A stretch of DNA of 64,000 nt from Micromonospora sp. CCTCC AA 2012012 (GCF_040499845.1 NZ_CP159342.1:1302001-1366000); one strand, 5' to 3'; counted from the first letter of the stretch, positions 16,132-28,828 are shown. Made by a program: numbers and translations. Notes: generated by a model from the sequence alone, not told the origin.

Positions 16132-18169
16132 GGACACCCTCGCCCCACCCGAGCTGCGGTCGGCCGGAGCCGACCCGGCGCGGGTCGGCCGACCGTGGCG
16201 GGCGGAGGCGGGCCGGCTGCTGGAGGTGGCCGCCCTGGTCGGGCTGGTGGTCACCCAGCCCCTGCTCGACGTGCTCGGCCGCAGTCCCGACTTCTTCCTG
16301 TTCCACCGGGCCGCCCCGGCCGACATCCTGCTGCTGGTGGCGCTGATCGCCGGGGCGCCGACGGTGGCGGTCGCGCTGGTCGGCGCGCTGAGCCGGGCCG
16401 CCGGTCGGACCGCCCGCGCGGCGGTGCACACGCTGCTCGTCGGGCTGCTGCTGGCCGCCCTCGCCGTGCAGGTGGGGCGGCACCTCACGCCGCTGCGGGG
16501 CGTACCCCTGCTGCTGGTGGCGGGGGTGGCCGGCGCGGCCGGCGCGGCCGCGCACCGGCGCTGGCGGGTGCCCGGCCGGGTGCTGCGGGTCGCCGCGATC
16601 GGTCCGCCGGTCTTCGTCGGGCTCTTCCTCTTCGCCTCGCCCGCCTCGGCGGTGGTGCTGCCCCGCGCGCACACCGGCGCGGCCGGGGTGGCCGGCGCGG
16701 GCGCGCACCCGCCGGTCGTGATGATCGTCCTCGACGAGCTGCCGCTGGTCTCGCTGCTCGGCCCGGACGGGAGGATCGACGCCGCCCGGTATCCACACTT
16801 CGCCGAGCTGGCGGCGGGCTCCACCTGGTACCGGAACGCCACCGGGGTCAGCGGCTGGACCCCCTACGCGCTGCCGGCCATGCTGACCGGCCGCTACCCG
16901 GCCAAGCCCGTCGCGCCGCACTACTCGCAGTACCCGGACAACCTCTTCACCGCCCTCGGCGGCCTCTACGACATCCGCGCGCAGGAGAGCATCACCCGGC
17001 TCTGCCCACCCAGCCGCTGCGAGCAGCCGGCCAGCCCCGAGCAGGGGCTCGGCGTGCTGGTCCGGGAGAGCGGCCGGTTGCTGCGCCAGGTCACCGCGCC
17101 GGTGGACAGCCGGGTCGACCCGGAGGACTCCTACCGCGAGGTGAGCCGCGCCGAGGCGGGCCTGGACGCCGCCGAGCCGGTACCGGCCGACCCGAAGTTC
17201 CGCTGGGACACCCTCGACGACAACCAGCCGGCCCGGTTCACCGAGTTCCTGTCCGGGCTGCGCCCGTCGTCCCGCCCGACCCTGCACTTCCTGCACCTGC
17301 TGATGCCGCACTCGCCGTGGGTCTGGCTGCCGTCGGGGGCGCACTACGCCGCGCCGGAGGACCTGCCCAACGACGGCGCCGGCTGGGTGGACCTGGCCCG
17401 GCAGCGGCACCTGGCCCAGCTCGGCTACACCGACCGGCTGATCGGCGAGACGCTGCGCACGCTGCGCACCACCGGCCTGTACGACAAAGCGCTGATCCTG
17501 GTCACCGCCGACCACGGGGTCAGCTTCACCCGCGACTGGCAGGGGCGCGGGATGGACGCGATCGTGCACGCCGCCGACCAGGTCGCCTGGGTGCCGATGT
17601 TCGTCAAGGCACCCGGCCAGCGCGCCGGCCGGGTCGACGACCGCAACTGGCAGCACGTCGACCTGCTCCCCACCATCGCCGACGAGACCCACGTCCAGGT
17701 CCCGTGGCGGATGGACGGCCGTTCCGCCCGGGAGGCGCCCCGCACCGGCGGCGACAAGCTGTTCTACGACCGTCCCGGCCAGCCGACGACCATCACCGGG
17801 GGCGTGCCGGCCGCCCGCCCGGCCCCGGCACCGGATCCGCTGATCGGCACCCGGCCGGGGGACCGGCCCGCCGGTGGGACCGCCACGGTGGCGAACCTCG
17901 CCGCGTTCCGCGCGGTCGACCCGGCGCACGGCGAGCTGCCGGCCCTGGTCTGGGGCACCCTGCCCGCCTCGGTGCCGGACGGCACGAAGCTGGCCGTCGC
18001 GGTCAACGGCACCATCGGCGCGGTCGTCCCGGTGGTGGCCGCCGACCGGGGCGGGCGCCGCTTCGCCGCCCTGCTCCCCGACGACCGGCTCTTCGCCGCC
18101 GGAGCCAACCGCCTCGATCTCTACCGGGTCGCCGCCGACGGCACCCTGCGCCGCCTCGCCCTCTCCTGA
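16124..18169 (+). CDS. Membrane-bound alkaline-phosphatase-superfamily enzyme (sulfatase/LTA-synthase-like)
   Basis: A 681-aa protein. About five helices occupy residues 28-185, then an extracellular alkaline-phosphatase-superfamily domain follows. Metal-site motifs are VMIVLDELPLVSL and LVTADHGVSF. The nucleophile region reads GVSGWTPYALPAMLTGRYP, with Thr where sulfatases have the Cys/Ser-x-Pro-x-Arg formylglycine site. That favours a phosphoglycerol- or phosphoethanolamine-transferase-like chemistry (as in LTA synthase) over a true sulfatase. Residues about 540-681 form an extra C-terminal domain. GTG 16124 overlaps the methyltransferase by 8 nt. Together with that enzyme it probably modifies a cell-envelope polymer. 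Confidence 0.75.
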   Translation: MAEDTLAPPELRSAGADPARVGRPWRAEAGRLLEVAALVGLVVTQPLLDVLGRSPDFFLFHRAAPADILLLVALIAGAPTVAVALVGALSRAAGRTARAAVHTLLVGLLLAALAVQVGRHLTPLRGVPLLLVAGVAGAAGAAAHRRWRVPGRVLRVAAIGPPVFVGLFLFASPASAVVLPRAHTGAAGVAGAGAHPPVVMIVLDELPLVSLLGPDGRIDAARYPHFAELAAGSTWYRNATGVSGWTPYALPAMLTGRYPAKPVAPHYSQYPDNLFTALGGLYDIRAQESITRLCPPSRCEQPASPEQGLGVLVRESGRLLRQVTAPVDSRVDPEDSYREVSRAEAGLDAAEPVPADPKFRWDTLDDNQPARFTEFLSGLRPSSRPTLHFLHLLMPHSPWVWLPSGAHYAAPEDLPNDGAGWVDLARQRHLAQLGYTDRLIGETLRTLRTTGLYDKALILVTADHGVSFTRDWQGRGMDAIVHAADQVAWVPMFVKAPGQRAGRVDDRNWQHVDLLPTIADETHVQVPWRMDGRSAREAPRTGGDKLFYDRPGQPTTITGGVPAARPAPAPDPLIGTRPGDRPAGGTATVANLAAFRAVDPAHGELPALVWGTLPASVPDGTKLAVAVNGTIGAVVPVVAADRGGRRFAALLPDDRLFAAGANRLDLYRVAADGTLRRLALS

Positions 18170-18354
18170 GCCTCGTCCCGGCCGCGTGCTGGGCACGCTC
18201 CCAGTCCCGTCGGTGGGGTTTCCGCGCCGGTGGGTCGGGAAACGGGTGACGCATACCTCACCGCAGAACCACGGCGAGCGGTGTCCCCGCGACCGTGTTT
18301 ACGGTAAAAGCGAAGGCAATTCAACGAAGATCTTGCCGGCGAAGCGAGGAACAC

Positions 18355-19638
<1,284 letters not shown>

Positions 19639-19655
19639 CCTCCGGACCCACGACG

Positions 19656-19691
19656 AAGGCCGCCGACCCCGCGAGGGGTCGGCGGCCTTTT
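19656..19691 (+). terminator. Rho-independent terminator of gltA
   Basis: AAGGCCGCCGACCCC pairs with GGGGTCGGCGGCCTT around a GCGA loop, followed by TTTT. It lies 18 nt after the citrate synthase stop, between convergent genes, and the A/T ends allow function in both directions. Confidence 0.85.
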
Positions 19692-19704
19692 CGCGTACGC
19701 GCCG

Positions 19705-21108
19705 TCAGCGCAGGCCGGCGGCGGCGAGCAGGTTGCCGTCGGGCAGGACGGGCAGGGCGCTGCCGAGGGTCATCCGGTGCTCGGCCCGCTCGGCGGTGAA
19801 CCGGGCGTCGTGGGCGATCGCGGCGGCGTACGCGGCGGCGGTGCGGGCCGCGATGGCCGACCAGCCGTACTGCTCGTGCACCATGGTGCGGGCCCGCCGG
19901 GCCAGGGCGCGGGCGCGCTCCCGGTCCGACAGCAGCGCGTGCACCGCCTCGCTCAGCCCGTCCGGGTCCTGCGGGGCGAAGGTCATCCCGGTGACCCCGG
20001 TCTCGACGATCTCCGCCAGCCCACCGGTACGCGCCACGGCCAGCGGCGCGCCGGCCGCCGCGCCCTCCAGGGCCACCATGCCGAACGGCTCGTAGATGCT
20101 CGGCACCGCGAAGCAGTCCGAGGCGGCCATCACCGCGGGCAGCTCGGTGCCGCCGAGGAAGCCGGGCATGCTCACCGTGCCGCCCAGCCCCAGCCGGTGC
20201 ACCTCGGCCTCCAGCGCCGGCTTGTACGGCCCGTCGCCGACGATCACCGCGCGCAGCCCGGGGTGCCGCTCGCGCAGCCGCGGCAGCCCGGCGAGCAGGT
20301 GCTGCACGCCCTTCTCATAGACCAGCCGGCCGGCGAAGGTGACCAGCGGGCCGTCCCCGGCGTACCGGGCCCGGGCGGCGGCCACCGCCCGGGCGGGGAC
20401 CTTCCAGCGGTGCGGCTCCACCCCGTTGGGCACCACGTCCACGCGGGCGGTCGGCACCCCGAAGAGCGCGCCCACCTCGTCGCGCATGTACCCGGAGCAG
20501 ACGATCACCCGGCCGGACTCGGCGGCGAGCCACTGCTCGACGCCGTGGATGGTCCGGTTCATCTCCTCCGGCAGCCAGCCCTGGTGCCGGCCCGCCTCGG
20601 TGGCGTGGATGGTGCTCACCAGCGGCACGTCCAGGTGCTCGCGCAGGGTCATCGCGGTGTGCGCGACGAGCCAGTCGTGGGCGTGGATCACGTCGTAGGA
20701 GCCGGACTCGGTGGCGCGCAGGGCGGCCCGGGTGAGCGTGTGGTTGAACGCCATGGTCCAGGCGAGCAGGGAGCCGGTGGCGAGCGGGAAGGTGACCGGG
20801 TCCTCGGCGGCGCGGACGATCCGCACGCCGTCGGCGTACTCCTCCAGCGGGGCGCCCTCGGTGTGCCGGGTGACGACGGTGACCTCGTGCCCGGCGGCGG
20901 CCAGGGCGACGGAGAGGGCGTGCACGTGGCGGCCGAGGCCGCCGACGAGCACGGGCGGGTACTCCCAGGAGAGCATCAGGATGCGCCGCGTGGCCGGCGG
21001 CACGCCGGCGCCGTCCTGCTGGGGCGGCTGCGGCCGGGAGGTGAGGGTGGGCCGGTGGGTCCGGTCCACGGCGGTGGCGGTCTGCGCGCCGACCCGCAGG
21101 GTCGTCAC
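19705..21108 (-). CDS. GT4 alpha-glucosyltransferase (Rv3032-like)
   Basis: A 467-aa GT-B glycosyltransferase. The N-terminal nucleotide-fold loop ILMLSWEYPPVLVGGLGRHV closely resembles mycobacterial Rv3032, an alpha-1,4-glucosyltransferase for glycogen and methylglucose lipopolysaccharide. The C-terminal domain shows VTFAGRLVYEKGVQHLL and the donor-binding EPFGMVALEGAAAG. About 40 extra residues precede the fold. The gene is divergent from glgX-treY-treZ, whose products consume alpha-glucan, so it probably makes their substrate. GTG 21108 follows GGACGGAGATTGAT. Confidence 0.85.
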   Translation of the reverse strand: MTTLRVGAQTATAVDRTHRPTLTSRPQPPQQDGAGVPPATRRILMLSWEYPPVLVGGLGRHVHALSVALAAAGHEVTVVTRHTEGAPLEEYADGVRIVRAAEDPVTFPLATGSLLAWTMAFNHTLTRAALRATESGSYDVIHAHDWLVAHTAMTLREHLDVPLVSTIHATEAGRHQGWLPEEMNRTIHGVEQWLAAESGRVIVCSGYMRDEVGALFGVPTARVDVVPNGVEPHRWKVPARAVAAARARYAGDGPLVTFAGRLVYEKGVQHLLAGLPRLRERHPGLRAVIVGDGPYKPALEAEVHRLGLGGTVSMPGFLGGTELPAVMAASDCFAVPSIYEPFGMVALEGAAAGAPLAVARTGGLAEIVETGVTGMTFAPQDPDGLSEAVHALLSDRERARALARRARTMVHEQYGWSAIAARTAAAYAAAIAHDARFTAERAEHRMTLGSALPVLPDGNLLAAAGLR

Positions 21109-21423
21109 ATCAATCTCCGTCCATACATGCGGATATGCGCCGGCGACACTGGCGGCGTGGGAGCGTGGTGGGGGTGGCCGAGCGGCCGGGCGGACGACGC
21201 GTGCGCGCGCGTCCGGACACCAGCAAAGGGCATTCCGCGCCGAGCCGCATCTTGAGGAGCATGATCGTGACGGACGACACCCGAAGGGCCACCCCGCCTC
21301 AGGTGGGTGGATTTCGGTTACGGTCCGAACGGGTGGATTGGGCGTGGGGGACGCGGGGCATTAGCGGCGTGCGCACTGGCGGGAGCCCCCGGTGCGTTCA
21401 TGATGATGGGCCGAAGGAGCGAC
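21109..21423. other. Divergent regulatory region between the GT4 gene and glgX-treY-treZ
   Basis: About 315 bp with no coding signal that fits either strand. Near the GT4 start it is AT-richer (about 21110-21150) and should hold that promoter. On the plus strand TTTCGGTTACGGT (about 21310-21322) is a possible promoter for glgX, about 100 nt before its start. No clear palindromic operator was found. Confidence 0.35.
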
Positions 21424-23541
<2,118 letters not shown>

Positions 23542-23543
23542 CC

Positions 23544-25868
23544 ATGACCGACACCCCCCGACCCGGCCCGACGACGCGGGTGGGGTCGACCTACCGCGTC
23601 CAGGTGCGGCCCGGGTTCGACCTCGACGCCACCGCCGGCCTGACCGACTACCTCGCCGACCTCGGCGTCACCCACCTCTACAGCGCGCCGCTGCTCACCG
23701 CCACCCCCGGCTCCCAGCACGGCTACGACGTGGTCGACCACCGCGCGGTCAACCCCGAACTCGGCGGCGAGGCCGGCCGGCAGCGGCTGGTCCGGGCGCT
23801 GCGCGCCGCCGGCCTCGGCCTGGTCGTGGACATCGTGCCCAACCACGCCGGGGTGGCCCGACCGGCGGCCAACCCCGCCTGGTGGGACGTGCTGCGCCGG
23901 GGCCGGGAGTCGGCGTACGCGGACTGGTTCGACATCGACTGGGACCGGGGCCGGCTGCTGCTGCCGGTGCTCGCCGACACCCCCGACGCCCTCGACGACC
24001 TCAAGGTCGCCGACGGGGAGTTGCGCTACCACGAGCACCGCTTCCCGATCGCCGACGGCACCGGCGACGGCACCGGCCGCCAGGTGCACGACCGGCAGCA
24101 CTACGAGCTGGTCTCCTGGCGGCGCGGCGACGCCGAGCTGACGTACCGCCGCTTCTTCGCCGTCTCCGACCTGGCCGGCCTGCGGGTGGAGGACCCGGAG
24201 GTCTTCCGGGCCACCCACGCGGAGATCCTCCGCTGGGCCGACGCCGGCGAGCTGGACGGCATCCGGGTGGACCACCCGGACGGGCTGCGCGACCCGGCGG
24301 AGTACCTGGCCCGGCTGCGCGCCGCCGCGCCCGCCGCGTGGCTGGTCGTGGAGAAGATCCTGGAGTACGGCGAGGAGCTGCCCGACTGGCCGGTCGACGG
24401 CACCACCGGGTACGACGCCCTCGCCGCCGTCAGCGGTCTCTTCGTCGACCCGCGCGCCGAGGGCGACTTCACCGCCCTGGACACCCGGCTCACCGGCCAC
24501 CCGACCTCCTGGCCGAACCTGACCCACGACACCAAGCTGGCGGCCGCCACCCGGCTGCTCGCCGCCGAGCTGAGCCGGCTCGCCGCGCTCGTGCCCGAGC
24601 TGGAGCGCGAACAGGTCCGGGCCGCCCTCGCCGAGCTGGCCGCCTGCTTCCCGGTCTATCGCGGCTACCCGCCGGAGGGGGCCCGGCACCTGGCCGCCGC
24701 CCGCGCCGAGGCCGGCCGCCGCCGCCCCGACCTGACCGCCACCCTGGACGCGGTCACCGCCCGGCTCCGCGACCCCGGGCACGAGCTGGCCGCCCGGTTC
24801 CCGCAGCTCACCGGCGCGGTGATGGCCAAGGGGGTGGAGGACACCGCCTACTACCGGTGGAGCCGGTTCGTCGCGCTCAACGAGGTCGGCGGCAGCCCCG
24901 CCCACTTCGGGGTGCCGCCGGCCGAGTTCCACCGCTTCGCCGCCGCCCGGCAGGTGCGCTGGCCGGCGAGCATGACCGCCCTCTCCACCCACGACACCAA
25001 GCGCGGCGAGGACGTCCGGGCCCGGCTCGCCGTCCTGTCCGAGCTGCCCGGCCGCTGGGCCGAGCGGGTCGGTGACTGGATGTCCCGCGCCCCGCTCGCC
25101 GACCCCGCCTTCGCCCACCTGCTCTGGCAGACCGCCGTCGGCGCCTGGCCGATCGAGCGGGAGCGGCTGCACGCGTACGTGGAGAAGGCCGCCCGGGAGG
25201 CGTCGGTCTCGACGAGCTGGGCCGACCCCGACCCGGCCTTCGAGCGTCAGCTGCACGCGCTGGTCGACCGGATGTACGACGACCCGGAGCTGCACGCCGA
25301 GCTGACCGAGTTCGCCGCCGGGATCACCCCGGCCGGCTGGTCCAACTCGCTCGGGCAGAAGCTGGTGCAGCTCACCATGCCCGGGGTGCCGGACACCTAC
25401 CAGGGCACCGAGCTCTGGGAGAACTCGCTGGTCGACCCCGACAACCGCCGCCCGGTCGACTTCGCCGTACGCCGGGAGCTGCTGGCCCGGCTCGACGGCG
25501 GCGACCGGCCGGCGGTGGCCGCCGACGGCGCGGCGAAGCTGCTGGTGGTGTCGCGGACGCTGCGGCTGCGCCGGGACCGCCCGGAGCTGTTCGCCGGCTA
25601 CCGCCCGGTGCCGGTGCGCGGGCGGGCCGCGGCGCACGCGCTCGCCTTCGACCGGGGTGGGGCGATCGCGGTGGCCACCCGGCTGCCGCTCGGCCTGGCC
25701 GGGGCCGGCGGATGGCGGGACACGACTCTGTCACTTCCTGTTCATCCGGTGACCGACCTGTTCACCGGACAGGTCTACAGTGGTTCTGAGCTGCTCCTTG
25801 ATGATCTGTTGAGCACCTATCCCGTCGCCCTCCTGGCTCCCACCGACTCCGTGGAGGCTGCCGCATGA
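23544..25868 (+). CDS. treY: Malto-oligosyltrehalose synthase
   Basis: A 774-aa GH13 enzyme that rearranges the reducing-end alpha-1,4 bond of maltodextrins into alpha,alpha-1,1. The start STYRVQVRPGFDLDATAGL is typical of TreY. Nucleophile Asp243 lies in DGIRVDHPDG, Glu270 in VVEKILEYGE, and the late motif LSTHDTKRGEDVRARL is also family-specific. AGAGGACGGCC lies before ATG 23544, which is 2 nt after the glgX stop. Its stop overlaps the treZ start by 4 nt. Confidence 0.96.
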   Translation: MTDTPRPGPTTRVGSTYRVQVRPGFDLDATAGLTDYLADLGVTHLYSAPLLTATPGSQHGYDVVDHRAVNPELGGEAGRQRLVRALRAAGLGLVVDIVPNHAGVARPAANPAWWDVLRRGRESAYADWFDIDWDRGRLLLPVLADTPDALDDLKVADGELRYHEHRFPIADGTGDGTGRQVHDRQHYELVSWRRGDAELTYRRFFAVSDLAGLRVEDPEVFRATHAEILRWADAGELDGIRVDHPDGLRDPAEYLARLRAAAPAAWLVVEKILEYGEELPDWPVDGTTGYDALAAVSGLFVDPRAEGDFTALDTRLTGHPTSWPNLTHDTKLAAATRLLAAELSRLAALVPELEREQVRAALAELAACFPVYRGYPPEGARHLAAARAEAGRRRPDLTATLDAVTARLRDPGHELAARFPQLTGAVMAKGVEDTAYYRWSRFVALNEVGGSPAHFGVPPAEFHRFAAARQVRWPASMTALSTHDTKRGEDVRARLAVLSELPGRWAERVGDWMSRAPLADPAFAHLLWQTAVGAWPIERERLHAYVEKAAREASVSTSWADPDPAFERQLHALVDRMYDDPELHAELTEFAAGITPAGWSNSLGQKLVQLTMPGVPDTYQGTELWENSLVDPDNRRPVDFAVRRELLARLDGGDRPAVAADGAAKLLVVSRTLRLRRDRPELFAGYRPVPVRGRAAAHALAFDRGGAIAVATRLPLGLAGAGGWRDTTLSLPVHPVTDLFTGQVYSGSELLLDDLLSTYPVALLAPTDSVEAAA

Positions 25869-27595
25869 CCGAGTTCACGGTGTGGGCGCCCGAGGCCGCC
25901 CGGGTCCGACTGCGCCTGCCCGGCGTCGCCGACCACGAGATGCGTTCCGGCCCGGACGGCTGGTGGCGGGTCGAGGTGCCCGACGCCGGCCCGGGCACCG
26001 ACTACGCGTTCGTCCTCGGCGACGACGAGCGGGCGCTGCCCGACCCCCGGTCGGCCTGGCAGCCGGCCGGCGTGCACGGGCCGAGCCGCCGCTACGACCA
26101 CGCCGCGTTCGACTGGACCGACCAGGGCTGGACCGGCCGGCAGCTGCCCGGCAGCATCCTCTACGAGCTGCACGTCGGCACGTTCACCCCGGAGGGCACC
26201 TTCGACGCGGCGATCGGCCGTCTCGACCACCTCGTCGACCTCGGCGTCGACCTGATCGAGCTGCTGCCGGTCAACGCCTTCAACGGCGAGCACAACTGGG
26301 GCTACGACGGGGTCTGCTGGTACGCCCCCCACCAGCCGTACGGGGGACCGGACGGGCTGAAACGACTGGTCGACGCCGCCCACGCCAAGGGGCTGGGGGT
26401 GATCCTCGACGTCGTCTACAACCATTTCGGGCCCTCCGGGGCCTACGCGCCGATGTTCGCGCCGTACCTGACCGAGCAGAGCAACACCTGGGGCCGCACC
26501 GTCAACCTCGACGGGCCGCACTCCGACGGGGTGCGCCGCTACATCATCGACAGCGTGCTGATGTGGCTGCGCGACTACCACGTCGACGGGCTGCGGCTGG
26601 ACGCCGTGCACGCCATGCCCGACTCCCGGGCCACGCACTTCCTGGAGCAGGTCGCGGTGGAGGTGGAGGCGCTCGCCACCCACCTGGGCCGGCCGCTGTC
26701 GCTGATCGCCGAGTCCGACCTCAACGACCCGAGGCTGATCACCCCGCGCGAGGCCGGCGGGTACGGCCTGCACGCCCAGTGGAACGACGACGCCCACCAC
26801 GCGCTGCACACCCTGCTCACCGGCGAGCGGCAGGGCTACTACGGCGACTTCGGCTCCCTCGAGTGCCTGACGGACGTGCTGACCGGTGCGTTCTTCCACG
26901 CCGGCACCTGGTCCAGCTTCCGCAACCGCAGTCACGGGCGGCCGGTGGACCGGCAGCGTACGCCGGGGTACCGGTTCGTGGCGTACCTGCAGAACCACGA
27001 CCAGATCGGCAACCGGGCGACCGGCGACCGGATCTCCGCCACGCTCTCCCCGGCGCTGCTGCGGGTCGGTGCGACGCTGCTGATGACCGCCCCGTTCACG
27101 CCGATGCTCTTCATGGGGGAGGAGTGGGCGGCCAGCACCCCGTGGCAGTTCTTCACCAGCCACCCCGAGCCGGAGCTGGCCACCGCCGTGGCGACCGGTC
27201 GTCGGCGCGAGTTCGCCGCGCACGGCTGGCCGCCCGGCGACGTGCCCGACCCGCAGGACCCGCAGACCTTCGTCCGCTCCCGGCTCGACTGGGCCGAGCT
27301 GGACAAGCCCGAACACCGCGAGATGTACGACTTCCACCGGCGGCTCATCGCGCTGCGCAAGCGGCGCCCCGAGCTGTCCGACCCACGGCTGGACGCCGTC
27401 GACGTGCGGCACGGCGACCAGTTCCTGGTGATGCGCCGGGGCGAGACGCTGGTGGTGGCGAACCTCGCCGGCAAGGCGCAGCGGATCAACCTGCCCGCCC
27501 CGGTACGCAGCGTCCTGCTCACCACCGGCACCGGGGTCACGGTGATGCGGGACGGCCTCCAACTGCCCGCCGAGACGGCCGCCGTCGTCGCCTGA
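25865..27595 (+). CDS. treZ: Malto-oligosyltrehalose trehalohydrolase
   Basis: A 576-aa GH13 enzyme that frees trehalose from the TreY product. An N-terminal domain (MTEFTVWAPEAARVRLRL) is followed by the barrel with nucleophile Asp246 in DGLRLDAVHA, Glu283 in LIAESDLND and QNHDQIGNR for the transition-state Asp. The start forms ATGA with the treY stop. It completes a three-enzyme glycogen-to-trehalose path. Trehalose serves as a stress protectant and as a precursor for glycolipids. Confidence 0.96.
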   Translation: MTEFTVWAPEAARVRLRLPGVADHEMRSGPDGWWRVEVPDAGPGTDYAFVLGDDERALPDPRSAWQPAGVHGPSRRYDHAAFDWTDQGWTGRQLPGSILYELHVGTFTPEGTFDAAIGRLDHLVDLGVDLIELLPVNAFNGEHNWGYDGVCWYAPHQPYGGPDGLKRLVDAAHAKGLGVILDVVYNHFGPSGAYAPMFAPYLTEQSNTWGRTVNLDGPHSDGVRRYIIDSVLMWLRDYHVDGLRLDAVHAMPDSRATHFLEQVAVEVEALATHLGRPLSLIAESDLNDPRLITPREAGGYGLHAQWNDDAHHALHTLLTGERQGYYGDFGSLECLTDVLTGAFFHAGTWSSFRNRSHGRPVDRQRTPGYRFVAYLQNHDQIGNRATGDRISATLSPALLRVGATLLMTAPFTPMLFMGEEWAASTPWQFFTSHPEPELATAVATGRRREFAAHGWPPGDVPDPQDPQTFVRSRLDWAELDKPEHREMYDFHRRLIALRKRRPELSDPRLDAVDVRHGDQFLVMRRGETLVVANLAGKAQRINLPAPVRSVLLTTGTGVTVMRDGLQLPAETAAVVA

Positions 27596-27784
27596 CGCTC
27601 CGGCGGTGGTAGGTACGGACTCGCCCGCCATCGCCCACCCCTGCCCTGAGGCGGCCGGGGCCGGTGTCATCTACCCCGGGTCACCCACCGTCGGTCGGGT
27701 CCGGGTTGCCCACGCGCCCTGGACAGTGTGCCGTGGTCAGCTCCGGCCAGCCCCGCCACCTGCCCCGGGCGGCATTATGGCGAT

Positions 27785-27840
27785 GGCTCTGAGCTGCGGT
27801 TGTGGCAACGGCTCTGAGCTGCGGTTGTGGCAGCGGCTCT
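27785..27840. repeat. 25-bp tandem repeat, two full units and a partial third
   Basis: GGCTCTGAGCTGCGGTTGTG begins at 27785 and again at 27810. The two copies are identical over 23 bases (27785-27807 and 27810-27832), period 25. A third copy starts at 27835 with GGCTCT and then decays. It ends 5 bases before the large palindrome. Confidence 0.85.
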
Positions 27841-27845
27841 GGCCA

Positions 27846-27919
27846 CTACGAACTTGATTACATCAGTGGATCAGGATCACCGGTCAGCGCCTGACCCATT
27901 GATGTAATCAAGTTCGTAG
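27846..27919. repeat. 74-bp near-perfect AT-rich palindrome
   Basis: Arms of 30 nt (27846-27875 and 27890-27919) match at 28 of 30 positions. The outer 20 nt, starting CTACGAACTTGATTACATCA, are perfect. The loop is 14 nt. The outer arms are about 35% GC in a genome near 73%. It could be a bidirectional terminator between convergent genes, a REP-like or MITE-like repeat, or a recombination site. Confidence 0.9.
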
Positions 27920-28039
27920 CGAGCGCACATCCAGTCCCGACCGTCGGTGCGGCGGACGGCCTTCCCCGGACGGATCGGGTGCCTATCCCGACCAGGCGGG
28001 CCGATTGCCGGCAGATCCGCGGCTGATCCGCCGGCCGGA

Positions 28040-28822
28040 TCAGCGCGGTGGGCGACGCCAGAAGTCCGCCGGCAGCGCCTCGACGCCGCGGGCCGCCGCC
28101 TCGTACTCGACGGCGACCGGCAGCAGCGCGGCGTAGGCCGGGTCACCGCCGCTGGCCAGTGGGCGGATCACCTCGGCGTTCATCCGGGCCCGGGCCGCCA
28201 CGGTCTCCCCGAACGCGGCCCGGTCGCCGTCGTGGCCGTACGCGTCGAGCAGCAGGTGCAGCCGTTCCCGGGGATCGTCGTCGGCGGTGAAACCGAGCGC
28301 CGCGGTCGTCTCCGGACCACGCAGCGGCACCCAGCACAGCGCCGCGAAGGCCAGGTCCCACTCCCAGGACGAGGGACCGGCGGTGTCCCAGTCGACGAAG
28401 CCGACGAGCCGGCCGTTGCGCCACACCGCGTTGTGCGGGCCGGCGTCGTGATGGCCGATGACCAGGCCGGGCCGCCAGCCCTTGCCGGCGAACCAGCGCG
28501 CGTCGGGGGACGGGGTGAAGGACGTGGTGGCGTCGTGCAGCCGCCGCAGCCAGCCGCCCACCTGGCGCAGCGTCCCGGCCGAGCGCACCCAGGACGGCCA
28601 CGGCACCCGGTCGCCGACCGTCTCCCCGTCCAGGTGGGTCAGCATTTCCCGGCCCTGCTCGTCCACTCCCAGCACGCGGGGCGCGCCGTCGAAGCCGACC
28701 GAAGCCAGGTGCCGCAGCACCTCGTGTACCGCCGGGGTCCAGGGCTGGGCGGGCCGCCGTACCGTGTCGCCGACCCGTACCGCGCCGAGAAGCCGGCCGC
28801 CGGGCATCCGCTGCTCCGTCAT
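28040..28822 (-). CDS. Aminoglycoside-phosphotransferase-family protein
   Basis: A 260-aa APH/choline-kinase-fold protein. The catalytic loop VIGHHDAGPHNAVW and the metal motif VGFVDWDTAGPS follow the HxDxxxxN...D pattern. The N-terminal lobe is short and lacks a clear glycine loop, as in many APH-like enzymes. Substrates in this group range from antibiotics to sugars and small alcohols, and no resistance role can be inferred. The start ATG 28822 is set by the TAGAAC box 6 nt upstream. It stands alone. Confidence 0.8.
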   Translation of the reverse strand: MTEQRMPGGRLLGAVRVGDTVRRPAQPWTPAVHEVLRHLASVGFDGAPRVLGVDEQGREMLTHLDGETVGDRVPWPSWVRSAGTLRQVGGWLRRLHDATTSFTPSPDARWFAGKGWRPGLVIGHHDAGPHNAVWRNGRLVGFVDWDTAGPSSWEWDLAFAALCWVPLRGPETTAALGFTADDDPRERLHLLLDAYGHDGDRAAFGETVAARARMNAEVIRPLASGGDPAYAALLPVAVEYEAAARGVEALPADFWRRPPR

Positions 28823-28828
28823 GCCCCG

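Larger units (their letters stand above)
27596..28039. other. Convergent intergenic island without a gene
   Basis: 444 bp between treZ and the phosphotransferase gene. It holds a short tandem repeat (27785-27840) and a large palindrome (27846-27919), described separately. The rest shows no coding signal on either strand and no tRNA-like fold. Base composition drops well below that of the neighbours near the palindrome. Confidence 0.6.

Noticed and set aside
16124..18169. True sulfatase
   Set aside because: The C/S-x-P-x-R formylglycine motif is absent and a Thr nucleophile region is seen, so I kept only the superfamily name.
27846..27919. tRNA or attachment-site remnant
   Set aside because: No cloverleaf or T-loop, no integrase or displaced tRNA fragment nearby.
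28040..28822. Aminoglycoside resistance gene
   Set aside because: Only the broad APH fold is supported; nothing indicates an antibiotic substrate or a resistance cluster.
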